Assembly (NCBI GenBank): GCA_963728545.1
Contig: CAVSKO010000003.1
Coordinates: forward strand, 124,001 to 188,000
From: DASUNP01 sp963728545
GTDB taxonomy: Bacteria > Acidobacteriota > Blastocatellia > UBA7656
Direction: 5' to 3'
DNA length: 64,000 nucleotides
Part shown: one piece after another, positions 24,755 through 33,709 of the stretch
How positions within the stretch are numbered: the first letter of the stretch is position 1
How the letters are laid out: every line of letters starts with the position of its first letter
Notes under the pieces: generated by a model
The model's input: only the letters and a program-made list of their open reading frames with translations
Database searches by the model: none
Told to the model about the DNA's origin: nothing
Position numbers and translations under genes: made by a program

Positions 24755-27157
24755 TCAGCTCTGCTGATTAACAATTCGCCAGATCAATTCCGGCCTCAAG
24801 GGCATATCCATGTGGCGTACGCCGAACGGCGCGAGCGCGTCAACGACTGCGTTGACTATCGCGGGTGTGGCTCCGATAGTCCCCGCCTCGCCAACGCCTT
24901 TGACGCCCAGCGGGTTGACCGGCGAAGGCGTCTCTGTGCGCTCAAGCTCTAACCAGGGAATCATGGAGGCTTTCGGCACCGCATAATCCATCAGCGTCCC
25001 CGTGACGAGCTGCCCCTGATCGTCGTAGACGACCTCTTCATAAAGCGCCTGGCCTAGCGCTTGCACTATTCCGCCATGCACCTGCCCGTCGACCATCATC
25101 GGGTTGATGACCTTGCCGCAATCGTCTACGGCGACATAGCGGAGGAACTTCACGTCTCCGGTGTCGCGGTCAATCTCTACGACGGCGATGTGCGTGCCGA
25201 ACGGGAAAGTGAAATTCGTAGGCTCGAAAAAGTGCGTGGCCGAAAGCCCAGGCTCCATGCCCGGCGGAATGTCGCGGGCTATGTGCGCCGCGAGCGCGAC
25301 ATCCTGTATAGAAACATGCTTGTCTTCAACATCCGGTTCAGGCAAGGCTCCGGCGGGCGCCTGGCCTGCGGGCACGACCGGCTCGGGCACGCCGTCCGCA
25401 GCAGCGGCCCTGGCCGCCGCTTTCGAATAACGGCCCTCTTTGAAAATGACGCTCGCCTGTTCTTCTTTGAGCAAGTGCGCGGCGATCTTCGACGCCTTCT
25501 CTTTCAGCTTCTCGATAGCCATAAAGACAGCCGTGCCGCCTACGGCAGTCGCGCGGCTGCCGAACGTGCCTATGCCGTACTGAACGATGGCCGTGTCGCC
25601 GTGAATGACCGTCACGTCGTGCAGGTCAACGCCAAGCTCGTCGGCCGCTATCTGCGCGAATGAAGTCTCCTGCCCCTGGCCGTGCGGCGATGCGCCTGTC
25701 AGTACCGTGACCTTGCCCGTAGGCTCTATCCTGACCGTGGCGCTTTCCCACCCGCCCGCAGGCATCGCCTGCGACGGGCCGAGGGCGCATATCTCCACGT
25801 AAGTCGAAACGCCTATGCCTATCAACCTTCCCTGCTCGCGGGCCTTTTGCTGCTCTTCGCGCAGGTTGTGATAGTCGCTCATTTCGAGCGCCTTATCGAG
25901 CGCGGCGTCGTAATTTCCGCTGTCATAAAAAAGCCCCGTCGCGGTCTTGAACGGGAACTCTTCGGGCGCGGGAAAATTCTTGCGGCGAACATCAACCGTG
26001 TCCATGCCAAGCTCTGCCGCGACAAGGTCGAGCGCGCGCTCTACGACGTAAGTGGCTTCGGGGCGTCCCGCGCCGCGATAAGCGTCGGTCGCCATCTTTG
26101 TCGTAAAGACTCCAGTGATGTTTATCTGTATCGCCGGAATCTTGTAGCTGCCCGACAGCATCAACCCCGTCAGCGTCGGTATCGCGGGCGTGAGCAGTTG
26201 GTGATACGCGCCGAGGTCCGCAAAGACGTTATAACGAAGCCCGGTCAAAGTGCCGTCGTTTTTGCAGCCGATCTCGATATAGCCGACCTGCCCGCGCCCG
26301 TGAATAGTCGCTTGAATATTTTCGCGCCGCGTCTCTATCCATTTGACGGGCTTCGCCAGTTGCATCGAAATCCAACCCAACAGCGCCTCTTCGGCATAAA
26401 CGTTGAGCTTGGACCCGAACCCGCCGCCGACTTCAGGCGTGATCACTCGAAGCTTGTTTTCCGGCATTCCGATCATTATGGCGAGTTGTGTGCGTAGAAG
26501 ATGCGGTATCTGCGTGGATGACCAGACCGTCAATTCCTGTTCGCCGGGCAGGTAGCGGGCCAACACGCCGCGCGGCTCCATAGCAATCGGGGCGAGCCGT
26601 TGATGCACTATGCGCTGTTTAATTACGTGGTCGGACTCTTTGAGCGCCGCGTCGATGTCGCCTTCGCCTGCGGTCAGCGTGTAAGCGATGTTGTCGCCGT
26701 ACTCTTCGTAGACGAGAGGCCCGCCTTTTGCGGCCTCCTCGACATCGACGACGGCAGGAAGCTCCTCATAGTCAACCATTATAAGATCGACCGCATCGCG
26801 GGCGGCATAGCGGTCTGTAGCGACGACGGCGGCCACGGGCTGCCCTACGAAGACTACATGATCTGAGGCCAGCACTCGATAATCGGGCACTTTCAGCCCG
26901 GGCAATGCGCTCGCGCAAGGCACGGGGCCGATCTTTTGCGCCACGTCCTTGCCCGTGTAGACCGCGACGACGCCGGGCGCGGCTGCCGCTTCGCTCACAT
27001 CGATGCTCGTTATGCGCGCGTGAGCATACATTGAGCGCAGGAAGACCACATGAAGCGTGTCCACCAGCCTGATGTCATCAACGTAGTGGCCTAGCCCCTG
27101 TATCAAGCGCGGATCTTCGGTTCGTTTGACTCTCTGTCCGACATATTTATTTGCCAT
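24755..27157 (-). CDS. coxL: Molybdopterin-binding large subunit, CO dehydrogenase form II type
   Basis: An 800-residue xanthine-dehydrogenase-family catalytic subunit. The active-site loop reads AYRGAGR (359-365), the signature of form II enzymes; true high-affinity CO dehydrogenases (form I) have AYxCSFR. The catalytic glutamate region GVKGVGEAGTIGA near the C-terminus and the molybdopterin contacts PEVGGGFGSK (241-250) and GASPHGQGQETSFAQ are intact. The gene order S-L-M on the transcript also matches form II operons. The substrate may therefore be an aldehyde or heterocycle and not CO. The stop lies 13 bases before coxM. Confidence 0.92.
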   Translation of the reverse strand: MANKYVGQRVKRTEDPRLIQGLGHYVDDIRLVDTLHVVFLRSMYAHARITSIDVSEAAAAPGVVAVYTGKDVAQKIGPVPCASALPGLKVPDYRVLASDHVVFVGQPVAAVVATDRYAARDAVDLIMVDYEELPAVVDVEEAAKGGPLVYEEYGDNIAYTLTAGEGDIDAALKESDHVIKQRIVHQRLAPIAMEPRGVLARYLPGEQELTVWSSTQIPHLLRTQLAIMIGMPENKLRVITPEVGGGFGSKLNVYAEEALLGWISMQLAKPVKWIETRRENIQATIHGRGQVGYIEIGCKNDGTLTGLRYNVFADLGAYHQLLTPAIPTLTGLMLSGSYKIPAIQINITGVFTTKMATDAYRGAGRPEATYVVERALDLVAAELGMDTVDVRRKNFPAPEEFPFKTATGLFYDSGNYDAALDKALEMSDYHNLREEQQKAREQGRLIGIGVSTYVEICALGPSQAMPAGGWESATVRIEPTGKVTVLTGASPHGQGQETSFAQIAADELGVDLHDVTVIHGDTAIVQYGIGTFGSRATAVGGTAVFMAIEKLKEKASKIAAHLLKEEQASVIFKEGRYSKAAARAAAADGVPEPVVPAGQAPAGALPEPDVEDKHVSIQDVALAAHIARDIPPGMEPGLSATHFFEPTNFTFPFGTHIAVVEIDRDTGDVKFLRYVAVDDCGKVINPMMVDGQVHGGIVQALGQALYEEVVYDDQGQLVTGTLMDYAVPKASMIPWLELERTETPSPVNPLGVKGVGEAGTIGATPAIVNAVVDALAPFGVRHMDMPLRPELIWRIVNQQS

Positions 27158-27170
27158 AAAGCACCCCTAT

Positions 27171-27229
27171 GATTTCGGATTGCGGATTGAAAGAAACGTC
27201 TTTTAAATTCCGCAATCCGCAATCGGATC
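27171..27229. repeat. GATTGCGGATTG-type palindrome inside the cox operon
   Basis: GATTTCGGATTGCGGATTG and AATTCCGCAATCCGCAATCG form inverted arms in the gap between coxS and coxL. The distal arm touches the coxS TGA (27228-27230). A hairpin here could trim expression between the two genes. Confidence 0.75.
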
Positions 27230-27716
27230 AGTCTCCTGTTGCTGCCTGGCCTTTCATCTTTCGGGCGGCGAATTGAACGGCCTCGACTATGTGCTGGTAG
27301 CCCGTGCAGCGACATAGATTCCCTTCAAGCCCATGCCGAATCTCTTCTTCGGTCGGGTCGGGATTGCGGTCGAGGATTTGTGCGGCGGCGACTATCATGC
27401 CCGGTGTGCAATATCCGCACTGCAAGCCATGCTGCTCCCAAAACCCTTGCTGGACCGGGTGAAGCTCGCCGTTCGTGGCCATACCCTCAATCGTCTTCAC
27501 CTCCGCGCCGTCCACCTGCACGGCGAACATGGTGCAGGATTTTACAGACCGGCCATCGACCATCACCGTGCATGCCCCGCAGATTGATGTCTCGCAGCCG
27601 ACGTGAGTGCCGGTAAGCCCAAGCACGTCTCTCAGGTAATGCACCAGCAACATCCGAGTCTCGACTTCGTGCTGCTGAGCCGTGCCGTTAACTTTAATAT
27701 TGATAGCCTTCTTCAT
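27228..27716 (-). CDS. coxS: CoxS-type 2Fe-2S subunit
   Basis: A 162-residue iron-sulfur subunit that passes electrons from molybdopterin to FAD. The plant-type 2Fe-2S cluster is bound by GCETSICGACTVMVDGRSVKSC, and the second cluster by CGYCTPGM and NLCRCTGY, all eight cysteines present. The start ATG at 27716 has GAGGTGG 5 bases upstream; a GTG at 27725 overlaps that site. It is the first gene of coxS-L-M-G. Confidence 0.95.
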   Translation of the reverse strand: MKKAINIKVNGTAQQHEVETRMLLVHYLRDVLGLTGTHVGCETSICGACTVMVDGRSVKSCTMFAVQVDGAEVKTIEGMATNGELHPVQQGFWEQHGLQCGYCTPGMIVAAAQILDRNPDPTEEEIRHGLEGNLCRCTGYQHIVEAVQFAARKMKGQAATGD

Positions 27717-27878
27717 CGAAGCCACCTCGCTTGCTTGTCCGCGATCAAATCTCTATTGACCGCTTTAGCTGTATTGATAGGTAAATGAGCGTGAGAATTC
27801 TGCGGGCCGCATAGTAGCACTTGATAAACGAAGATTCAAGTTCCGGCCAGCCGCGCCGGTCGCGCGCGGGCAAAAAGA

Positions 27879-29582
27879 TTACGCGCTTTTGGCCTCGGCG
27901 CCCTCAAGCAGGTCGGGAACTATCGACGCGTTCCGCTCGCCGCGCAGCTTTATTAGACCCGCCACCGCAAGGTACAGCGCGAGCAAAATCAACGCCGCCG
28001 CCGTGATCGCGTTTATCATCTTCAAGTCAAACCCGCTGGCCGCCCGCGCATTACCGATAACCAGATTCGTCAACGACCAGAGAGTTATTATCAACACGAA
28101 GAGCATTGGGATGAGCGTGAACCAGATGCGGCGGCGCGCTTTATACAGCCACACAGTGATAGCGAGCAGCGTGAGCGCCGCCAGCAATTGATTCGAAGAG
28201 CCAAACAGCGTCCAGAACTGTTTCCACGCCTCTTGCGGCGCGACCGAAACGACGTAAACCGGCAGCCCTATGGTAAGCAACGTGGCAGCAAAAGCGCCCA
28301 ATCGTGAGCGCCATCCGAATAGCTCCTGCACGATGTACCGGCCAAGCCGCGTGCATACGTCAAGCGTGTCAAAGACGAATGTCGAAAATGCCATTGCCCC
28401 GAATGTGACTGCAAAATCCATGTGCCGCTCGCCGATTATCAAGGTCATAAACCGGCCTATGCCGTTGCCGTATATCGTTCCGGCTTCGAGGCCCGCGACC
28501 TCGTCCCCCGTTACGATCATAATGGTGACGAGCGCGATGAGCGCGACAAAGCCCTCGGCCAGCATCGCGCCGTAGCCCACCGGGTGCATGTGCGATTCGC
28601 GATCTACCTGCTTTGAGGTCGTCCCGGAGCAGACCAGCCCGTGAAAGCCCGAGCAAGCGCCGCAAGCTATCGTCACGAACAGGAAGGGGAACAGCGCGCC
28701 CGTCATCCCGCCTGCGTCCCAATTCCTGAACGCTTCCTGCTTGATCTCATAGCCCCCGAAAAAGACTCCTATCACTCCCAGGGCGAGCGCGAAGTAGAGC
28801 ACGAAGCCGCCCAGATAGCCTCGCGGTTGCAGCAGCGCCCAGACCGGTACGACCGAGGCCACGGCGCAATAGATCAGTATGAGCAGCGCCCACATTTTGA
28901 AGTCCATCACTATTAGGGTTGAAATCTTTGTGCCCACCCAGGCAACGACGAGCGTGGCGGGCACAAAGATGGCGGTCACCAGCCACAGCGGGGGATTCAA
29001 ATAACGTTGCACGACACCCATCACGACGGCCAGCAACAAGTACATCACGGCGGCGGCGGCGACGGCCCCGCCCGGATTGAAACCGCGCGCTGCTTGCAAC
29101 TCTTCGGTCCCGACGACAAAGCTTGACGCCGTGAGCTGCGCGAAAGCTATGATGACATAAATGAGCGCGATCCATATAAAAGCCATCATCGCCGCGCCGG
29201 CGCGAGGGCCGAGGTATTCGCGCGTGATGTCGGCGACGGATCGCGCGCCGTGACGAACTGAGGCGACGAGGCTGCTGAAATCATGCACCGCCCCGATAAG
29301 CACTACGCCGAGGCTGATCCAGATCAGGCAGGGGAGCCAGCCCCATGTCTTGCAGGCGAGTATTGGCCCTGCAATCGGCCCCGCGGCGGCGATGGCCGAG
29401 AAGTGCTGGGCGAAAAGGTAGAATGGCCCTGTGGGAACGAAATCGACGCCGTCGTTCACCTTGTTTGCGGGAGTCGCGCGCGCATCGTCTACCGCAAACT
29501 GGCGCGCTACCCAGCGACCGTACAGGCGATAGGCCATAACAAGCAACGCCAGGAATGCGAAAGCTAAAAGTGGCAGGGTCAC
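27879..29582 (-). CDS. cstA: CstA-family carbon starvation / peptide transporter
   Basis: A 567-residue protein with about 15 hydrophobic segments. The CstA family signature is clear: GPFYLFAQHFSAIAAAGPIAGPI near the start, GAVHDFSSLVASVRH, ACGACSGFHGLVCSGTTSKQ in the middle and FGSSNQLLAALTLL toward the end. E. coli relatives (CstA, BtsT) take up peptides or pyruvate under starvation with proton coupling; this one is shorter than 700 residues because the C-terminal part is reduced. Start is GTG (29580-29582) with GGAGG 8 bases upstream. Upstream lies a GATGAGGG palindrome, so promoter elements may be inside it. Confidence 0.93.
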   Translation of the reverse strand: MTLPLLAFAFLALLVMAYRLYGRWVARQFAVDDARATPANKVNDGVDFVPTGPFYLFAQHFSAIAAAGPIAGPILACKTWGWLPCLIWISLGVVLIGAVHDFSSLVASVRHGARSVADITREYLGPRAGAAMMAFIWIALIYVIIAFAQLTASSFVVGTEELQAARGFNPGGAVAAAAVMYLLLAVVMGVVQRYLNPPLWLVTAIFVPATLVVAWVGTKISTLIVMDFKMWALLILIYCAVASVVPVWALLQPRGYLGGFVLYFALALGVIGVFFGGYEIKQEAFRNWDAGGMTGALFPFLFVTIACGACSGFHGLVCSGTTSKQVDRESHMHPVGYGAMLAEGFVALIALVTIMIVTGDEVAGLEAGTIYGNGIGRFMTLIIGERHMDFAVTFGAMAFSTFVFDTLDVCTRLGRYIVQELFGWRSRLGAFAATLLTIGLPVYVVSVAPQEAWKQFWTLFGSSNQLLAALTLLAITVWLYKARRRIWFTLIPMLFVLIITLWSLTNLVIGNARAASGFDLKMINAITAAALILLALYLAVAGLIKLRGERNASIVPDLLEGAEAKSA

Positions 29583-29605
29583 TCGCAGAACCTCCGAATA
29601 TTATT

Positions 29606-29757
29606 AAGGATGAGGGATGAGGGATGAGGGATGAAAAAGACTTTAAGCAAGACATCTGAAATTTGAGATTTCAAATCTAATGTGACAAGCCCGGCACCTG
29701 GAATCCTTTTCATCCCTCATCCTTTATTTTCATCCCTCATCCTTCGTCCTTCATCCT
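29606..29757. repeat. GATGAGGGATGA-type palindrome, partly coding for the MazG C-terminus
   Basis: Three tandem GATGAGG units at the left (29606-29640), a GAAATTTGAGATTTCAAATC module at 29657-29676, and multiple TCATCCCTCATCC units at the right (29708-29757). The right arm runs into the 3' end of mazG, whose last codons and stop (29717-29719) are made of it. Confidence 0.8.
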
Positions 29758-30577
29758 TTTCTTTTCGTTTGGCTTCGTCCCACAGAGAGTCCATCTCTCG
29801 GTGATCCGAATCCGAAGGCTTGCGCCCATCCTCGCGCAGACGGTCTTCGATGTAGCGAAACCGTTTTCGGAATTTTCTGTTCGAGGCTTTGAGCGCGCTT
29901 TCGGGATCAATGCCCAGCAGCCGAGCGACGTTTACCGCGACGAAAAGCAGGTCGCCAACCTCGCCTGCTATCTCCCGGTGATCGGGTTCGTGGCTTCCGA
30001 TGGCGCTCTTAAGCTCGTCTACTTCTTCGTCCAGTTTTTCAAACACCGAAGCCACGTCGGGCCAGTCAAAATCTACGCGCGAAACTTTTGTCGTCATCTG
30101 AAAAGCTTCCATCACAGCCGGCAGCTTCGTAGAGACGCTGTCGAGCATCAATGATTGCTCGCCGTCGAGCTTGCCCTTTTCGCGCAGCTCGGCTTCTTTG
30201 AGCGCTTCCCAGTTGCGGAGCACTTCGCCGGAGGTTTCGGCTTTGTCCTCGCCAAAAACGTGCGGGTGACGGCGGACCATCTTTGACGAAACGCGCTCTA
30301 TGACATCGGCTATGGTGAAGCGGTCTTGCTCGGTCGCGATCTGGCTGTGAAAGACTACCTGCAAGAGCAGATCGCCAAGCTCGCCTACAAACTCTTCGTC
30401 ATTGCCTTCATCAATGGCTTCGACTACTTCGTAAGCCTCTTCGAGCATCATCGGCTTAAGGCTTTCGTGCGTCTGCTCCCGGTCCCAGGGACATCCCCCC
30501 GGCGCGCGCAATCGCGAGATCAATTCTACAAGCTCGCTGAAGCGCGCTCTTTCCGATCTGTTCGATGAATCAACCAT
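29717..30577 (-). CDS. mazG: Nucleoside triphosphate pyrophosphohydrolase MazG
   Basis: A 286-residue tandem MazG protein that hydrolyses (d)NTPs to NMP and PPi, cleaning aberrant nucleotides. First MazG domain: LRAPGGCPWDREQTHESLKPMMLEEAYEVVEAID...EELVGELGDLLLQVVFHS-type metal site (EExxE and ExxD). Second, shorter domain: DEEVDELKSAIG...EIAGEVGDLLFVAVNVARLL. The final residues KDEGRRMRDENKG are encoded by the GATGAGGG repeat and follow SLWDEAKRKEK, so the natural C-terminus has been extended. Start ATG at 30577 is supported by family alignment (SELVELISRLRAPGGCPWD close to the N-terminus). Confidence 0.94.
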   Translation of the reverse strand: MVDSSNRSERARFSELVELISRLRAPGGCPWDREQTHESLKPMMLEEAYEVVEAIDEGNDEEFVGELGDLLLQVVFHSQIATEQDRFTIADVIERVSSKMVRRHPHVFGEDKAETSGEVLRNWEALKEAELREKGKLDGEQSLMLDSVSTKLPAVMEAFQMTTKVSRVDFDWPDVASVFEKLDEEVDELKSAIGSHEPDHREIAGEVGDLLFVAVNVARLLGIDPESALKASNRKFRKRFRYIEDRLREDGRKPSDSDHREMDSLWDEAKRKEKDEGRRMRDENKG

Positions 30578-30595
30578 ATCCCGAATTTACGAAAC

Positions 30596-30700
30596 GCAAA
30601 AGGCAAAAGGCAAGTGGCAAATGGTAAAAGTCATAACCGGCTCGCGCTTTTTGAATATGTGTCTCTTATTCCGGTTTTAACTTTTGCCAATTGCCTCACC
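30596..30700. repeat. GGCAAAAGGCAA-type palindrome between divergent genes
   Basis: GCAAAAGGCAAGTGGCAAAT at 30603-30622 is partly mirrored by ACTTTTGCCAATTGCC at 30680-30695. It sits between mazG and the DUF1844 gene, another low-complexity palindrome type of this genome. Confidence 0.6.
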
Positions 30701-30761
30701 ATTTTGATAGCATTATTTTTTCGTAACCGGATCAAATTCCTGATAGTGCAGATAAAGAGAT

Positions 30762-31408
30762 ATGGCAGAAGAAAAAGAGACCAATTTCAAAATTACGGAT
30801 CGCCGAAAATTCAACCCCGACGGCACCCCTCGCGATCAGGGCGATGAACCGATTGAAGTCCAGGCAGATGAGCCTGCCCAGACCGAGGCCCCCGAGCCGG
30901 AACCTGAGACGAGCCCCCTGAGCCGCCGAAAGCGGAGGAGCCTTCGAAACCTGTGGAGTCAGCGAAACCTGTGGAGCCCCCAAAATCCGGGGAGTCAGCG
31001 AAAGTCGTCTCGTTTCCGACCGAAGCCGAAAGAAAGCGAGAGCAACCGCAGCAGGCTGCCGAGGACGATGCCAATGAAAGGCGCGCTCCACATAATCGCC
31101 CCGTGACAGCAGCCGAGCAGGCTTATTCGCAAACGACCGGCGGCCAGCCGAGGGGATTGCCCGAAGCGACTTTCTTAAGCCTCATCAACATGCTCGCGGT
31201 CGAAGCGGCCATGCATCTGGGCCTGATCGAGGCTCCCGGTGAAGCCTCGCCCGGCATCGATCTGGAAGCCGCCCGCCACATGATAGATATGCTCGGCGTG
31301 CTGGAGCAAAAGACGAAGGGGAATCTGAGCCCCGAGGAAGAGACGCTGCTTGAGAACATTCTCGCCGATCTCCGCATGCAATACGTTGCGCTTTCGAGAA
31401 GGCGATGA
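30762..31408 (+). pseudogene. DUF1844 protein, frameshifted in a C run
   Basis: The 5' frame from ATG 30762 encodes MAEEKETNFKITDRRKFNPDG..., the usual start of acidobacterial DUF1844 proteins, then an acidic Pro/Glu linker. The family domain (ATFLSLINMLAVEAAMHLGLIE ... LLENILADLRMQYVALSRRR) is in the frame of 30953-31408. The two join if one C is added to the CCCCC run at 30914-30918, giving a continuous Pro/Glu-rich linker (PPEPPKAEEPSKPVESAKP). The whole protein would be about 215 residues. The downstream gene starts in its stop (ATGA). Since the ends are well kept, I suspect a homopolymer error or a very recent mutation. If real, a shorter product could start from the internal ATG 30953. 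Confidence 0.82.
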
Positions 31409-32160
31409 AGATAACCTTCCTCGGCACCGGCACGTCTGTCGGCGTTCCATCGGTAGGCTGCGAGTGTGAAACCTGCCTTTCGGATGACCCGCGCGACAAA
31501 AGATTGCGCACGTCGGTTCTGATCGAACATCACGGGCGAAACTTTTTAATCGACGCCTCGACCGATTTTCGCCAGCAAGCCCTTCGCATCGGCCTCAAAC
31601 GCCTGGACGCCATTCTATTCACACACTCGCACGCCGACCACTGCTTCGGCCTGGACGACACGCGGCCAATAATGTTTCGCGAAGGCGCCATAGCCTGCTT
31701 CGCGACCGAAGTGACGTGGCAGGGGTTGCGGCGCATCTACGCTTACGTCTTCGAGCCTGCGGGTTATCCCGGCGTGCCCAGAATTATTCCGCACCGCATC
31801 GAAGGCGATTTCTGCATGTTCGGGCTTAACGTCAATCCGCTCACCGTCACGCACGGGCGGCTTGCGGTCACGGCGTTCCGCATAAACGATTTCGCCTACG
31901 TGACCGATTGCAACTTTATCCCCGAAGAGACCTGCGAAAGGCTTTTGGGGCTAGACCTGCTTGTGATCGATGCGCTCAGGTTCAAATCTCACCCGACGCA
32001 CATGACTTTAGACCAGTCGCTCGGTTACATTGAAAGGCTCAGGCCCCGGCGCGCTTTGCTCACGCACATCTCGCACGACATAAAGCACGACGAGACGAGC
32101 CGCAGCCTGCCCGAAGGAGTCGATATAGCTTATGACGGATTGATCATGGAGGCCGGTTGA
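31405..32160 (+). CDS. Metallo-beta-lactamase-fold hydrolase, PhnP/RNase Z-like
   Basis: A 251-residue protein. GTGTSVGVPSVGCECETCLSDD at the start has the cysteine-rich signature of PhnP-type phosphodiesterases; the metal motif is FTHSHADHCFGLDD, with later histidines in THGRLAV and LLTHISHDIKHDE. Members act on cyclic phosphate diesters, so a role in nucleotide or phosphonate-type metabolism is possible. Its ATG overlaps the TGA of the DUF1844 gene, so translation is coupled. RibF follows after a duplicated 17-bp sequence. Confidence 0.9.
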   Translation: MKITFLGTGTSVGVPSVGCECETCLSDDPRDKRLRTSVLIEHHGRNFLIDASTDFRQQALRIGLKRLDAILFTHSHADHCFGLDDTRPIMFREGAIACFATEVTWQGLRRIYAYVFEPAGYPGVPRIIPHRIEGDFCMFGLNVNPLTVTHGRLAVTAFRINDFAYVTDCNFIPEETCERLLGLDLLVIDALRFKSHPTHMTLDQSLGYIERLRPRRALLTHISHDIKHDETSRSLPEGVDIAYDGLIMEAG

Positions 32161-32193
32161 GAAAAACCCGCTGACAACTTTCTCCGCCATACG

Positions 32194-32227
32194 GCGCGGC
32201 CTGATATTATGCGCGGCCTGATATTAT
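32194..32227 (+). promoter_or_regulatory. Perfect tandem 17-bp repeat carrying extended -10 elements at the ribF start
   Basis: GCGCGGCCTGATATTAT occurs twice back to back (32194-32210, 32211-32227). Each copy contains TGATATTAT, a good extended -10 (TGnTATnAT). Copy 1 would place the start of transcription about 9 bases before ATG 32226; copy 2 about 7 bases before a second in-frame ATG at 32241. No good -35 is visible. Confidence 0.5.
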
Positions 32228-33197
32228 GAGCAATGCTCGAATGAAAATTATCCGCAACCCCGAAGACGATTCTTTACGTCGGCCCACGGTGTTGACTCTC
32301 GGAGTCTTTGACGGGCTGCATCTAGCTCACCAGTTGATTCTGAGCCGCGTCGTAGAGCGCGCCCGCGCGACCGGCCTTGTGCCTACGATAGTCACGTTCG
32401 AGCCGCACCCGCGCGCCGTGCTCAGACCGGAAACCGCGCCGCCCCTGCTTCAGACTTTCGAGCAAAAGATGGAAGGCATTGAGCGATTAGGCGTCGAACA
32501 GATCGCCGTGCTCAATTTCACTCCCGAGCTTGCGCAAGTGAGCGCGGAGGATTTTCTGCTCGACATAATCTTTGGCCGACTTGACGCGCGCGAAGTTTAT
32601 CTCGGTCACGGGTTCGCCTTCGGCCATAATCGCGAAGGGCGTTTCGAGTTGCTAAAGCAGGTGGCCGACAGGCTTGGCCGCGTTGCCGGAGAAGTGCCCG
32701 AAGTAATTCTTCGCGGCCACCGCGTAAGCTCGACTATGATTCGCCGGCTGCTGGGCGCGGGCCGGGTCAACCTCGCGCGCCGCATGCTCGGTCGCCCTTA
32801 CGGGATTGAGAGCCGGGTGATCGAAGGGCGCAACATAGCCAGGGCTCAACTCGATTACCCGACGGCCAACCTCAAGCCGCAAAACCGCGTCATTCCTGCA
32901 AACGGCGTTTACGTGACGCTCACACTGATAGAAGGCCAGTGGCGGCGTTCGATCACAAACGTAGGGCAGCGGCCTACGTTCGGCGGCGACGCGGAAGTCA
33001 CGGTTGAAACTCACTTGATCGATTTTGATCGCATGCTCTATGGCGAGACGATTCGCGTGCGTTTCCTGCACAGGCTTCGCGGCGAAATAAAATTTGAGAA
33101 CGTCGCGGCGTTGCGCGCACAGATAGCCCGCGACCTGCGGCGGGCCGTCCGCTATTTCGAGATGGCGGGCGTGCGCAAAAACCTCACGTATGTTTAA
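32226..33197 (+). CDS. ribF: Bifunctional riboflavin kinase / FAD synthetase
   Basis: A 323-residue RibF. N-terminal FMN adenylyltransferase: LGVFDGLHLAHQ (GxFDGxHxGH-like), TFEPHPRAVL, LGHGFAFGHNREG and SSTMIR. C-terminal riboflavin kinase: GIEGRNIARAQLDYPTANL-type loop (ARAQLDYPTANLKPQ), NGVYVTL, TNVGQRPTFGG and ETHLIDFDRMLYGE. It makes FMN and FAD from riboflavin. Two ATGs (32226 and 32241) are possible and neither has a Shine-Dalgarno sequence. The stop overlaps by 4 bases the stop of the convergent 33194-33679 gene. Confidence 0.95.
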   Translation: MSNARMKIIRNPEDDSLRRPTVLTLGVFDGLHLAHQLILSRVVERARATGLVPTIVTFEPHPRAVLRPETAPPLLQTFEQKMEGIERLGVEQIAVLNFTPELAQVSAEDFLLDIIFGRLDAREVYLGHGFAFGHNREGRFELLKQVADRLGRVAGEVPEVILRGHRVSSTMIRRLLGAGRVNLARRMLGRPYGIESRVIEGRNIARAQLDYPTANLKPQNRVIPANGVYVTLTLIEGQWRRSITNVGQRPTFGGDAEVTVETHLIDFDRMLYGETIRVRFLHRLRGEIKFENVAALRAQIARDLRRAVRYFEMAGVRKNLTYV

Positions 33198-33679
33198 CCA
33201 ATCGTTTTTGGTTTTTCACCCACCAGCTTGCCCGTCTTAAATCGCATCTCATCGTCAACAGCGAATTGAATGTAATCTATTTCGACGGATGTCGGATAAC
33301 CCAGATCGGCGTCGTACAGGACTTTGACCGCATGAGCCTTTCTGTCGATCGCGGCCTGGATATAATCGAACAGGGCTTCGACCGTCATGTAGTGTTCGTA
33401 TTTCGATTTATCAATGGCCTCGCCCGTCTCGGCATACTCGACGTTTTCAACGACTCCGTTGCGGACGGTTAGCTTTGCCGGCTTCGTGTAAGCCGGCGGG
33501 CAGAAGCAGATTCGCTGGAATTCGTATTGATAGTTTTTGATCGCCTTCTCCGTCCATTTGCGGCGGTTTTCGGTCAATCGCTTCTGCGCGTCGTCCGACC
33601 GGGCAAAAACAGAACTCGTTATTGCGGCGAGACAAACCGCCGCGATGAATGCATGAGAAAATTGATTTCGTAATTTCAT
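33194..33679 (-). CDS. Secreted DUF6174-like protein
   Basis: A 161-residue exported protein: signal peptide (AFIAAVCLAAITSSVFA), then NRRKWTEKAIKNYQYEFQRICFCPPAYTKPAKLTVRNG, the pattern of DUF6174 (W..K.I.NY.Y......C.C), and an alpha-beta C-terminus with DADLGYPTSVEIDY. Function unknown. It is convergent with ribF (4-base overlap) and divergent from the YVTN gene. Confidence 0.75.
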   Translation of the reverse strand: MKLRNQFSHAFIAAVCLAAITSSVFARSDDAQKRLTENRRKWTEKAIKNYQYEFQRICFCPPAYTKPAKLTVRNGVVENVEYAETGEAIDKSKYEHYMTVEALFDYIQAAIDRKAHAVKVLYDADLGYPTSVEIDYIQFAVDDEMRFKTGKLVGEKPKTIG

Positions 33680-33709
33680 CCTTATTATCTCCTTCTACCG
33701 AGACCCTAC

